From contig CAJXNH010000003.1 in the NCBI GenBank assembly GCA_913057245.1, positions 62,001 to 126,000 of the forward strand: 64,000 nucleotides of DNA. Reading direction: 5' to 3'. The DNA is from an uncultured Phaeodactylibacter sp. (GTDB taxonomy: Bacteria; Bacteroidota; Bacteroidia; Chitinophagales; Saprospiraceae). Positions 27,191 to 35,576 of this stretch are shown here, in pieces. Below the pieces are notes generated by a model that did not search any database, was not told the DNA's origin, and saw only the letters and a program-made list of their open reading frames with translations. Positions within the stretch are counted from its first letter, which is position 1. Each line of letters begins with the position of its first letter. Made by a program: the position numbers and the translations under genes.

Positions 27191-27255
27191 GTTTCACCAT
27201 GAATGAAACGCTCGCACCAATTTATTATGTGCGAATAGAAAAATAACCACTGTAT

Positions 27256-28317
27256 ATGAATAATCGTTTGCTCGGTTGGCTGACTTTCGTCCTTCTTTTT
27301 CAAGCTTGCAGCCCGGATTCACCGACTGAGGTGGAATCAGGTCCCCCGGCTTCGGCTGACTTCACCGCTGCCCGGTCACAAAAGTCCGGTACAGAAGGCA
27401 TGTCGCTCATTCCCGGAGGGACCCTTCAGATGGGCGGTGACAACGAACAGGCAGACCCTAACGAATATCCAAAGCATCCTGTCCAAGTTGATTCCTTTTA
27501 CCTCGATAAAAAGGAGGTTACCAATCAGGAATTCAAGGCTTTTGTAGAAGCTACAGGGTACGTTACGGTTGCAGAACGGGCTATTGACTGGGAGGAGTTG
27601 AAAGCTACAGTTCCGCCCGGCACCCCAAAGCCGCCTGACAGCCTGCTGCAACCGGGCGCATTGGTTTTTCAGGCTACAGATGGACCGGTGCCCCTCGATA
27701 ATGTCGGGCAATGGTGGCAATGGACCATTGGTGCCAACTGGCGGCATCCGGAAGGGCCGGGCAGCTCTATAGAAGACCGCATGGATCACCCCGTTGTACA
27801 AATCGCCTGGGAGGATGCCGAGGCTTACGCCAAATGGGCGGGCAAACGGCTGCCAACGGAAGCCGAGTGGGAATGGGCCGCCCGGGGCGGAAAAGAAGGG
27901 GCAATCTACCCCTGGGGCAATGAGCCGGTAGGAGAGGGAGCGCCCAAAGCGAATTACTGGGAAGGGTTCTTTCCATACGAAAACACGAAAGCAGATGGCT
28001 ACTTCCTGACCGCACCGGTAGGTAGTTACGAGCCAAACGGATACGGGCTCTACGATATGGCCGGCAACGTTTGGGAATGGTGCAGCGACTGGTATGATTA
28101 TGATTTTTACAAAAAACCAGCTGCCAAACAGGCGAACGCAGAGTCGCAGCAAGCCTGGAACCCCATGCAGCCCTATCAGGCCGAAAAAGTGCTGAGGGGC
28201 GGGTCTTTCCTCTGCAACGACAGCTACTGTTCCGGCTATCGGAATGCCCGGCGAATGAGCTCCAGCCCGGATACAGGGCTTAACCATACCGGGTTTCGTT
28301 GTGCAAAAAGCTTGTAA
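27256..28317 (+). CDS. Formylglycine-generating enzyme family lipoprotein (SUMF1/PvdO type), catalytic cysteines present
   Basis: 353 residues. The lipobox LLFQAC (lipidated Cys near 18) predicts export and membrane anchoring. The FGE-sulfatase domain runs from about 48 to the end: MSLIPGGTLQMGGDNEQAD, KKEVTNQEFKAFVEATGY, PVVQIAWEDAEAYAKWAGKRLPTEAEWEWAARGG, then GNVWEWCSDWY. The closing block GGSFLCNDSYCSGYR carries C320 and C325 in the C-x4-C spacing of human FGE (C336/C341), the copper-binding pair that oxidises a Cys of sulfatases to formylglycine. It should therefore be a true FGE rather than a pseudo-member. The nearest sulfatase-like protein, across the divergent promoter, lacks the target motif. 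Confidence 0.85.
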   Translation: MNNRLLGWLTFVLLFQACSPDSPTEVESGPPASADFTAARSQKSGTEGMSLIPGGTLQMGGDNEQADPNEYPKHPVQVDSFYLDKKEVTNQEFKAFVEATGYVTVAERAIDWEELKATVPPGTPKPPDSLLQPGALVFQATDGPVPLDNVGQWWQWTIGANWRHPEGPGSSIEDRMDHPVVQIAWEDAEAYAKWAGKRLPTEAEWEWAARGGKEGAIYPWGNEPVGEGAPKANYWEGFFPYENTKADGYFLTAPVGSYEPNGYGLYDMAGNVWEWCSDWYDYDFYKKPAAKQANAESQQAWNPMQPYQAEKVLRGGSFLCNDSYCSGYRNARRMSSSPDTGLNHTGFRCAKSL

Positions 28318-28435
28318 TTCGATCTTAGAATAGTTTTTTGGACCAAATCTGTTTTCAGTTCCCCTTTGGCCGACCAGCATTATTCTTGTTGCATTACACT
28401 TCAGAATTTTAAAACTCGTCTCTTTGAATAATAAA

Positions 28436-29254
28436 ATGAGCAAAATGAATTTATTTAATCTGGAGGGCCGTGTGGCACTCATAACGGGCGGGAGTGGCGT
28501 CCTGGGATGGTCTATGGCGAAAGGGCTGGGTCAACTGGGGAGTAAGATCGTCATTTTAGGCAAGAGCAACGTGGAAGAAAGAGTGGGGGAATTGCAGGAA
28601 TTAGGGTTTGAAACCATAGGGTATACTGCTGATGTGCTGGACAAAACCTCCCTGGAATCCTGTAGGGAAGCCATACTGCAAAAATGGGGGCGAATTGATA
28701 TCCTCATCAACGCTGCAGGAGGAAACAAAGCGGGGGCTGTCGTTCAACCAGATCAGGAGCTCTTCGATATATCTGTACCGGACTTCCAATCTGTAGTAAA
28801 GTTGAACCTGGAGGGCTCACTGCTTCCCTGCATGGTTTTTGGAAAGGTAATGGCGCACCAACAAAAAAGCGGGGTCATTCTGAATATATCTTCTATGGCT
28901 GCCCAATTGCCGCTCACGAGAGTTTTAGGGTATAGTGCAGCCAAGGCAGCAATCGATAATTTTACCAAATGGCTTGCTGTCGAGCTGGCTAATAAATACG
29001 GTGAAGGCCTAAGGGTCAATGCGCTGGCGCCGGGCTTTTTTATCGGAAAGCAGAATAAATCCCTGCTCCTTAATCCTGATGGGAGCTACACGGACCGGGC
29101 TAAAACCATTCTCTCTCAGACTCCAATGAATCGCTTCGGGGAAGCAGATGAATTAATCGGAGCGGTACAGTGGCTGTGCAGTGACGCCTCAAAATTTGTA
29201 ACGGGTATTGTAGTGCCCGTCGATGGAGGGTTTAGCGCCTTTTCAGGGGTTTAA
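28436..29254 (+). CDS. SDR oxidoreductase, D-mannonate oxidoreductase-like
   Basis: About 272 residues, classical SDR fold. It has the cofactor motif TGGSGVLG, NAAGG, catalytic S-Y-K as NISSMAAQ and YSAAKAA, and the family tail MNRFGEADELIGAVQWLCSDAS...TGIVVPVDGGFSAFSGV. The tail, together with GFFIGKQNKSLLLNPDGSYT, is characteristic of the mannonate/fructuronate-reductase subgroup that interconverts D-mannonate and D-fructuronate. The start is ATG 28436 or 28445; a TTG at 28424 is less likely. The sodium/solute symporter follows after 149 bp, suggesting a sugar-acid uptake and use pair, but uxuA/uxaC are not here. Confidence 0.8.
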   Translation: MSKMNLFNLEGRVALITGGSGVLGWSMAKGLGQLGSKIVILGKSNVEERVGELQELGFETIGYTADVLDKTSLESCREAILQKWGRIDILINAAGGNKAGAVVQPDQELFDISVPDFQSVVKLNLEGSLLPCMVFGKVMAHQQKSGVILNISSMAAQLPLTRVLGYSAAKAAIDNFTKWLAVELANKYGEGLRVNALAPGFFIGKQNKSLLLNPDGSYTDRAKTILSQTPMNRFGEADELIGAVQWLCSDASKFVTGIVVPVDGGFSAFSGV

Positions 29255-29318
29255 GCAGGACACTATGGCATGGCTGGCAAATTATATTTCGAGACCTTGC
29301 TCAAAGGCAGCAAAAGAT

Positions 29319-29331
29319 TCCTAATTTAGGA
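29319..29331. promoter_or_regulatory. 13-bp perfect palindrome upstream of the symporter gene
   Basis: TCCTAA-T-TTAGGA in the 149-bp gap between the SDR and the symporter, 73 bp before the symporter ATG. It could be an operator; no regulator is encoded nearby. Confidence 0.3.
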
Positions 29332-29403
29332 GCATAATAGAAGAGGAGCCAACTGAACAAGCTGCAGAGGTTCCGGAACCAACAAAAAACGAAAAACCAA
29401 ACT

Positions 29404-31101
29404 ATGGGATTCGCGTACATCGACTACGTCATTTTTGTCGCCTACGGCGTGCTGATTCTATCCATTGGGCTTTGGGTGTCCCGGACCAAACAGGGAGAAA
29501 CCAAGACGGCTGAAGATTATTTCCTGGCGGGAAAATCCCTGCCGTGGTGGGCTATCGGAGCGTCGCTGATCGCAGCCAATATTTCGGCAGAGCAGTTTAT
29601 TGGGATGTCCGGGTCAGGTTTTGCGATTGGGCTGGCGATCGCTTCCTACGAATGGATGGCGGCACTCACGCTGCTCATCGTGGGAAAGTACTTTCTGCCT
29701 GTATTTATCAAAAAAGGGCTCTACACGATCCCGGAATTTGTGGAGCAGCGCTACAGCACCAACCTTAAAACCATTCTTGCCGTATTCTGGATTGGGCTCT
29801 ACATCTTCGTCAACCTGACCTCCGTGCTTTACCTGGGGGCTACAGCACTGGATACCATCATCGGTACCGGTGACGGCAGCCTGGTCATGTACAGTATCCT
29901 GGGGCTTTCGCTTTTTGCGGCGTCCTATTCTTTGTGGGGTGGCCTGGCGGCAGTGGCCTGGACGGATGTGGTGCAGGTAGCACTGTTAATTATAGGTGGT
30001 TTAGTTATGACCTACCTGGCATTAGATCAGGTGACGCCCGAAGGTGGCTTTTTCCGTGGGCTGGCCTACATCTACGAAGTGGTCCCGGAGAAATTCTCTA
30101 TGATCGTTTCCAAGGGAGAGATCATCACGCCCAACGGCAGGGATGCCTGGCTGGACCTGCCCGGGCTCGCGGTCATCATTGGTGGGTTGTGGGTCGCCAA
30201 CCTGTACTATTGGGGCTTCAATCAGTACATCATTCAGCGGACGCTCGCTGCGAAGAGCTTGAAAGAATCACAGCGGGGCATTGCCTTCGCGGCTTTCCTT
30301 AAGCTGATCATTCCGCTCATCGTGGTCATCCCCGGCATCATTGCCTATGTACTGAATATGGGGCCGGATGGAGCCGTAACGGCAGCCTCACTGGATCCGA
30401 GCTTCATCAATTCGGAAGGAACAGTGGTTAATGACAACGCTGCTCCCTGGCTGATCAGCAACTTCATTCCTACCGGACTGAAGGGGCTGGTGCTGGCCGC
30501 ACTGGCTGCCGCAATTGTCTCTTCTCTGGCTTCTATGGTGAATTCCACCTCCACTATCTTCACGATGGATATTTACAAGCCTTACATCAACCCCGGGGCC
30601 AGCCAAAGCGCCATGGTACGGGTAGGCCGGATCACAGTAGGCGTTGCATTGGTTATTGCAGTACTGGTTGCGCCACAACTGGCCAACCTGGGGCAGGTAT
30701 TTCAATACATTCAGGAATATACGGGCATTGTCTCTCCGGGCATCCTGGCAGTATTTCTGATGGGACTCTTCTGGCGCAAGGCCACAAATAATGCTGCCAT
30801 CTGGGGCGTATTGCTGTCCATCCCCATTGCAATGTACTTCAAGGTCGGCCCTAAAGGCTGGGCAGAGGGCTCGGCTATGGAAGCCTTGTTCATTTCTCTT
30901 CCATTTCTGCAGCAGATGCTCTACACTTGCCTGCTCACTATCGGCATCATTATGATCGTGAGCCAGATCGAAAATAAAGGCGCAGCAGATGAGAAAGGGC
31001 TCAAGCTGGCACCCGGCTATTTTGCGACCGGTCCCGTATTTAACATCAGTGCCATTGCTATCATGATTATTTTGACGGCATTGTACGCAATCTTCTGGTA
31101 A
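29404..31101 (+). CDS. Sodium/solute symporter (SSS family, SGLT-like)
   Basis: 565 residues with about 14 predicted membrane helices. The N-terminus is typical: a first helix, then KTAEDYFLAGKSLPWWAIGASLIAANISAEQFIGMSGSG, which includes the conserved Na+-site helix. FNQYIIQRTLAAKSLKESQRG and the ISNFIPTGLKGLVLAALAAAIVSSLASMVNSTSTIFTMDIYK block are diagnostic of sugar-type SSS carriers such as vSGLT. It imports a sugar or sugar acid with Na+ across the inner membrane. Next to a mannonate-reductase-like SDR, a hexuronate-related substrate is plausible but unproven. It ends at a strong hairpin. Confidence 0.9.
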   Translation: MGFAYIDYVIFVAYGVLILSIGLWVSRTKQGETKTAEDYFLAGKSLPWWAIGASLIAANISAEQFIGMSGSGFAIGLAIASYEWMAALTLLIVGKYFLPVFIKKGLYTIPEFVEQRYSTNLKTILAVFWIGLYIFVNLTSVLYLGATALDTIIGTGDGSLVMYSILGLSLFAASYSLWGGLAAVAWTDVVQVALLIIGGLVMTYLALDQVTPEGGFFRGLAYIYEVVPEKFSMIVSKGEIITPNGRDAWLDLPGLAVIIGGLWVANLYYWGFNQYIIQRTLAAKSLKESQRGIAFAAFLKLIIPLIVVIPGIIAYVLNMGPDGAVTAASLDPSFINSEGTVVNDNAAPWLISNFIPTGLKGLVLAALAAAIVSSLASMVNSTSTIFTMDIYKPYINPGASQSAMVRVGRITVGVALVIAVLVAPQLANLGQVFQYIQEYTGIVSPGILAVFLMGLFWRKATNNAAIWGVLLSIPIAMYFKVGPKGWAEGSAMEALFISLPFLQQMLYTCLLTIGIIMIVSQIENKGAADEKGLKLAPGYFATGPVFNISAIAIMIILTALYAIFW

Positions 31102-31104
31102 ACA

Positions 31105-31141
31105 GAATGGGCAGGATAACTTTTTAATACCCTGCCCATTC
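31105..31141. terminator. Hairpin terminator, symporter gene
   Basis: Perfect 11-bp arms, GAATGGGCAGG (31105-31115) and CCTGCCCATTC (31131-31141), 4 bp after the symporter stop and 27 bp from the convergent propeller gene stop. It could serve both strands. Confidence 0.75.
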
Positions 31142-31167
31142 AGCTTTCTGCAAGTTATAAACCCTAC

Positions 31168-31803
31168 TTAACGGAACAACAGTTTTCCGGAACCTTGCAG
31201 GCGGTTTGTGCTCATCACCTGATAACTATAAGTGCCCGCAGGCAATCCTCCCTTACTGACCGTAAACTGTCCGGCCGGCAGCTTATCCTGTTGGAGAACC
31301 AGCTTGCCGGTGGCATCAAATAACCGGAGCGTTACCGTTCCGTGGGGCACTTTTGCTTCGTCTATCCATTCAAAGGTAGCAGTAGAAGTGATGGGATTTG
31401 GATAAACGCTGTACCCGGAAGGCGTGGCGAGCGGCAGAGAGAAAGCTTTGGTCCCCACCACGGTACGCTTAACGACAAAAACCGCGTCAATGGCAATCAG
31501 GGGCACGGCAACAACGCTTCCATCCGGTGCCACCGCCATATTGTGAATAGGTATTCCGGGCAGCTCAAAGACCTCTTCGCCAATCTGCAACTGATTACTT
31601 TGATCTGGATTATTGCCCCGCAGCAGCGTATGCTGTACCCCAAAGGTGTCCACAGCGACCGAGATTGGGATACGGTCACCACTGAAGCTCATCGGGGCTT
31701 CAAAACTCAGGTTATCAATACTGAAAACCCGGACGACCTTATTGGTTTGGTCGCAGATCAGAAAAGCCCTGCGGGTGGCATCGTAGGTGATACGGGTTGG
31801 CAT
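31168..31803 (-). pseudogene. C-terminal fragment of a beta-propeller protein, with T9SS sorting domain
   Basis: 211 codons from ATG 31803. It lies in exactly the same frame as the gene upstream and is separated from it only by a TGA and one GAG codon. It opens in mid-propeller (RITYDATRRAFLICDQTNKVVRVFSIDN), continues with a blade (HNMAVAPDGSVVAVPLIAIDAVFVV) and ends in a T9SS sorting domain (YSVYPNPITSTATFEWI...LPAGTYSYQVMS). It has no signal peptide, so made alone it could not reach the periplasm or be secreted by T9SS. Best read as the severed C-terminus of the next entry. Re-initiation at this ATG is possible but the product would be stranded in the cytoplasm. Confidence 0.7.
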
Positions 31804-31806
31804 CTC

Positions 31807-33750
31807 TCAGATATCATAGGTCTCCAGCAGCCCGGCATTTGGGCCAATAGGCGTGATGATGGCAATGCCTTCACCATTGCGTAACGTAACGGCCGCGAAC
31901 CGCCCAATGCCTGGCACTTCATCTGAGATTGCAGTCCGGAGCGGAAAGTTTTCCAGGTCCACAGAGGCTACAATTTCATTAGCTTCCAAGTCGATAATCT
32001 GCACCGCGTCGTCGAAGGGGGTGGCTAGCACGCCATACCCTCCATCCTCTGTAATAGCCAGATTGCTTCTCAGTCCGTAATTGATCCAGCTAATGCCGGT
32101 ATTGCCCGAGGCAAAACTCGTTTCCAACTCTGTAGCCGCACCTGCCTGCCGCAATACGCCTATCCGGTCCACGCCACCGGCATTAAGCACGTAGGCCTGC
32201 TCTCCTCCGGGGAGCGCGTAGATTTGGTCGGGCCGGTCACCACCACTACTGACGGTTTGGACAATTTCGAAGGTCTCCAGGTCCACCACTTCCACCTGAT
32301 CTTCACCGCGATTAGCTACGTAGGCATAAGCGCCGTCCGGGCTTACTTCCGCAAAGTAGGTCTCCGCACTGCTAAATGGCACAAGGGCTTCCAATGTTTC
32401 TTCCGCAAGGTTGATGACCGACAGGGAACCAGAAAGTGAATTGGCGATGAGAGCCCGGCTCAGGTCGGGCGTAAGGGTAGCGGAATAGGAGGCATCTGCC
32501 TCAATTGGAGAACCGGTGGGGGTGCGCATGAGGTAGTTCAAGCTGCCCGGATTTTCAAATTCGTAATAATCTAACCCTTCATACCGGAGGGGATCGGTAG
32601 TCACCAAACGGTTGTTGGCTGGAGAGACGGCGCCGTTTTGGATGGGAATGCCCTGGCTGGAGCCTATGATTTCACCCGTTTCGAAGTCGATGACATTCAG
32701 GTAAAACTGCCCGCCTATGGCGTATTGGTAATCCGCTGAAGAAAAGATCCAGTTTGGAGAAGAGGTAACGCTTATGCTCATGACATCTCCTTGATCGAAC
32801 CGGCCCAGGTAAATAACACCAGACTGACCGGGCACAGCCGCACGGGTACCATCCATATTGACCGCCACAGCGCTATAGGTGGTGATAATGCTCCCGGAGG
32901 GTGACAATTGCCCTACGAGGCTTAGTGTCTCCAATGCTATTCTTGACAGTTGCCCCTCATTGCCCGTACTTGCCGCTACCAGGTGCGTACCATCTCCGCT
33001 CAGGCTGATCTGCCCGGCATTAGTGACCTCAGGGATGGACGCTACCAAATCTCCGGTCTGGGTGTCAAAAAACTGAAGTGCATCTTCGCCCCCCACAATA
33101 GCCAGACTGCCATCCGGGCTTAATTCAAAACCGCTCCAGTAAAGCGTATTCCTTGGGCTGGAAGTAACGAAGGAGAACCGGTACAGGTAGTTCGTAAAAC
33201 CAGGAATGGTTGCCTGCTTGGTAAGGGTGGCCAAATCGATGACCTCCAGCACATCGTCTTCATCACAAGCTATGGCCGCTGTGCTTCCATCCCGGCTGAT
33301 ACGAGCCTTCGTCGGTTGAGCACCGGTGGGGATGACCGCTGCGACGCTAAAATCATTAAGATTGATCAGGTAAGCTTCATTGCTGGCAAAGCAAGGTACC
33401 ACTGCCATCGTATCCCTGACGATAACCTCCACCGGGCTCCCGCCTACAGGGATATCCGCTACGAAATTGCCCGTTTCCCATTCGATCACCGAAATATTGT
33501 CGGTTTGCCGGTGGGGAACCAGCACATAGGTACCATCTGCCGTAAAGGCTATCTGCCCGATATAATCTCCCTCTATCTCGTCTCCGGCAGGGATAATGGC
33601 TTCCTCGTTGCGGAGGTACTGCCAATCGGGTTCAATATGATTCCCCCTGATGGTCACTGGGTCACCGTGCTCATTCTCCAATATAGATTGTGCGCTGGCT
33701 AGGGTCCAGATCCCGAACAAAAGGCAAAAAAAAGATAGTTGCTGCTTCAT
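31807..33750 (-). CDS. YVTN/beta-propeller secreted protein, truncated by an in-frame TGA
   Basis: About 647 residues from ATG 33750. The signal peptide MKQQLSFFCLLFGIWTLASAQ supports this start; an in-frame ATG lies 36 bp upstream. Repeated blades follow the YVTN pattern (VSPDGAYAYVANRGEDQVEVVDLETFEIVQTV, LSGDGTHLVAASTGNEGQLSRI). The frame stops at TGA 31809-31807 (after LLETYDI) without the T9SS sorting domain that blades like these normally precede. That domain is present in the same frame one codon later. Translated as is, the protein would be exported to the periplasm but not sorted to the surface. Function unknown. It lies 7 bp after the adenine deaminase stop. Confidence 0.75.
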   Translation of the reverse strand: MKQQLSFFCLLFGIWTLASAQSILENEHGDPVTIRGNHIEPDWQYLRNEEAIIPAGDEIEGDYIGQIAFTADGTYVLVPHRQTDNISVIEWETGNFVADIPVGGSPVEVIVRDTMAVVPCFASNEAYLINLNDFSVAAVIPTGAQPTKARISRDGSTAAIACDEDDVLEVIDLATLTKQATIPGFTNYLYRFSFVTSSPRNTLYWSGFELSPDGSLAIVGGEDALQFFDTQTGDLVASIPEVTNAGQISLSGDGTHLVAASTGNEGQLSRIALETLSLVGQLSPSGSIITTYSAVAVNMDGTRAAVPGQSGVIYLGRFDQGDVMSISVTSSPNWIFSSADYQYAIGGQFYLNVIDFETGEIIGSSQGIPIQNGAVSPANNRLVTTDPLRYEGLDYYEFENPGSLNYLMRTPTGSPIEADASYSATLTPDLSRALIANSLSGSLSVINLAEETLEALVPFSSAETYFAEVSPDGAYAYVANRGEDQVEVVDLETFEIVQTVSSGGDRPDQIYALPGGEQAYVLNAGGVDRIGVLRQAGAATELETSFASGNTGISWINYGLRSNLAITEDGGYGVLATPFDDAVQIIDLEANEIVASVDLENFPLRTAISDEVPGIGRFAAVTLRNGEGIAIITPIGPNAGLLETYDI

Positions 33751-33757
33751 AGAAGGT

Positions 33758-35386
33758 TTATGGTTTAAACAATGGTATAAATTCAAACTGCTGACCGGAG
33801 AACAAGCCTTTATCGCTGAGCTTCAGATCAGGTATCACGAGTAGTGCCATGAAGGATAAAGTCATAAAAGGAGCACGGAGCGGGCTGCCAAGTTCCAGCC
33901 GGGCAAACTGGTCAATAGCCTGGTAAGCGCCGGCTACTTCAAATCCATCTTTATCTGACATGATGCCCGCAACAGGAAGGGGCAGCACCTGTTCCGTTTC
34001 AGCTCCCACAGCACTGATGCCGCCTTTGTTGGCGATGACCAGATTTACGGCCCTGGCCAGTAGTTCATCATCCGTGCCGACAGCCAGTATGTTATGTGAG
34101 TCGTGCCCCACACAGCTGGCAATAGCGCCCTGTTTTAGCCCAAATCCGCGGATGAAGGCGACCTGTGGCACAGCTTCCTGGTATCGGTTGATGACGGTTA
34201 GTTTTAACAGGTCCCGTTCCGGGTCGCTAACAGCCAGCCCGGAGCGAACAAGCGGAGGTAGTGTAGACTGTCCTGTGATGAGAGAACCATCGATGGCTTC
34301 AATGGCCCGCACCTGCCCACCTGCTGCCTTAACCTGAAAGGCTGAGGCCGGTAGCGGCTGCCGGTTAAATTGATTCGGGGTGCCGATGGCTACACGCTCA
34401 ATCAGGCTTTGCCCTTTGCGATAGACACACGTTCCCTTAATCCAGGTCTCCAGGACCTTGAATTCCCTGAGATCTTCTACCATGATGAAATCAGCATTTT
34501 CGCCCGGGCGCAGCAGTCCGGCGCCCATACCATAATGCGCTACCGGGTGGACACATGCGGCCCGGAGAACATCGTACAAATCATAGCCTCTGCCAATTGC
34601 TTCGGCTACCAAAAGGTTGATGTGCCCTTCAAGAAGGCTGTCGGGATGTTTGTCATCAGAGCAAAACATGATTTGCCCGGGGTATTCCCTGATCAGCGGA
34701 ATGAGGGCATCAAAATTACGGGCAGCGCTGCCTTCCCGGATTAAGATTTTCATGCCCAGCTCGGCTTTGTAGCGAGCTTCTTCCAGGGTAAAACATTCGT
34801 GGTCTGTAGAGATACCTGCGGCTGCGTACTGTTGGGCTTCCTGTCCTTTGAGGCCGGGTGCGTGCCCATCCACCGGCTTTCCGGCAGCATGTGCGGCAGC
34901 AATTTTAGCCAGCACTTGTTCGTCCTTGTGCAAGACACCGGGGTAATTCATCATTTCAGCCAGGTAAGAGACCTCCGGCATGCCTAGCAACTGCCGGATG
35001 CCATCCACGTCTATTGCAGCACCGGCTGTTTCGAAGGTGGTGGCCGGTACGCAAGAGGGGGCACCGAAGGCAAAGTGAAAAGGCACCTGCTGCCCATTCT
35101 CAATCATAAAAAGGACTCCGGGTATACCAAGGACGTTCGCAATTTCATGAGGGTCGGACACTGTGCCCACTGTGCCATGTTGCACCGCCAGCCTTGCAAA
35201 CTCTGAAGGCACTACCATAGAACTTTCAATATGCACGTGCGCATCAATAAACCCCGGTAGAAAATAGGGGCCATCGGCTTTTTTGAGCGGTTCAATGTCT
35301 AAAATACGGTCGGCCGCCCATGAGATTCGGGCCGGATATATTTTCCGGAGGTGGAGATCGACCAGTTGCCCTTCCCGCTGCTGCAT
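33758..35386 (-). CDS. ade: Adenine deaminase
   Basis: 542 residues, cytoplasmic amidohydrolase converting adenine to hypoxanthine and ammonia (purine salvage). The metal-binding start PGFIDAHVHIESSM is followed by GTVGTVSDPHEIANVLG, VDGHAPGL, STDHECFTLEEA and FCSDDKHPDSLLEGHINLLV. The C-terminal ade domain includes SCVGHDSHNILAVGTDDEL. Length and block order match bacterial Ade. The conserved metal ligands are in place. It is divergent from the metal ABC operon (190 bp between starts). Confidence 0.95.
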   Translation of the reverse strand: MQQREGQLVDLHLRKIYPARISWAADRILDIEPLKKADGPYFLPGFIDAHVHIESSMVVPSEFARLAVQHGTVGTVSDPHEIANVLGIPGVLFMIENGQQVPFHFAFGAPSCVPATTFETAGAAIDVDGIRQLLGMPEVSYLAEMMNYPGVLHKDEQVLAKIAAAHAAGKPVDGHAPGLKGQEAQQYAAAGISTDHECFTLEEARYKAELGMKILIREGSAARNFDALIPLIREYPGQIMFCSDDKHPDSLLEGHINLLVAEAIGRGYDLYDVLRAACVHPVAHYGMGAGLLRPGENADFIMVEDLREFKVLETWIKGTCVYRKGQSLIERVAIGTPNQFNRQPLPASAFQVKAAGGQVRAIEAIDGSLITGQSTLPPLVRSGLAVSDPERDLLKLTVINRYQEAVPQVAFIRGFGLKQGAIASCVGHDSHNILAVGTDDELLARAVNLVIANKGGISAVGAETEQVLPLPVAGIMSDKDGFEVAGAYQAIDQFARLELGSPLRAPFMTLSFMALLVIPDLKLSDKGLFSGQQFEFIPLFKP

Positions 35387-35502
35387 ATTAGAGGATTGTT
35401 TTTTGAGATAATGAATGTCTTTTGTCAGAAAGATACAAAACGAACAGGAAAAGCGCCTTTAGAAAACAACCAGGCTACTGCAACGGGTTGCTCGAAAAAT
35501 AT

Positions 35503-35525
35503 TTTTAGGTTTGTCTAAAACAAAC
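35503..35525. promoter_or_regulatory. Two interlocked palindromes overlapping a -7 element (candidate DtxR/MntR operator)
   Basis: The 23 bases contain TTTTAG (35503-35508), GTTTGT (35509-35514), CTAAAA (35515-35520) and ACAAAC (35520-35525). TTTTAG pairs with CTAAAA, and GTTTGT pairs with ACAAAC, giving two overlapping perfect inverted repeats. A -7-like TAGGTTTG (35506-35513) lies inside, although no TTG sits at 19 nt. DtxR/MntR proteins bind A/T-rich TTAGG-type palindromes and often load two dimers on overlapping sites. The position, 52 bp before the metal-uptake operon, fits. Binding is inference. Confidence 0.5.
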
Positions 35526-35576
35526 GAACCCACACTGCTGTAAACATAGCATCAAACTGGAAAAAGCGATAAATCT

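Noticed and set aside
31801-31809. In-frame TGA as a selenocysteine codon
   Set aside because: The surrounding protein is a beta-propeller with no redox motif, no obvious SECIS-like hairpin follows the TGA, and no selenocysteine machinery is visible.
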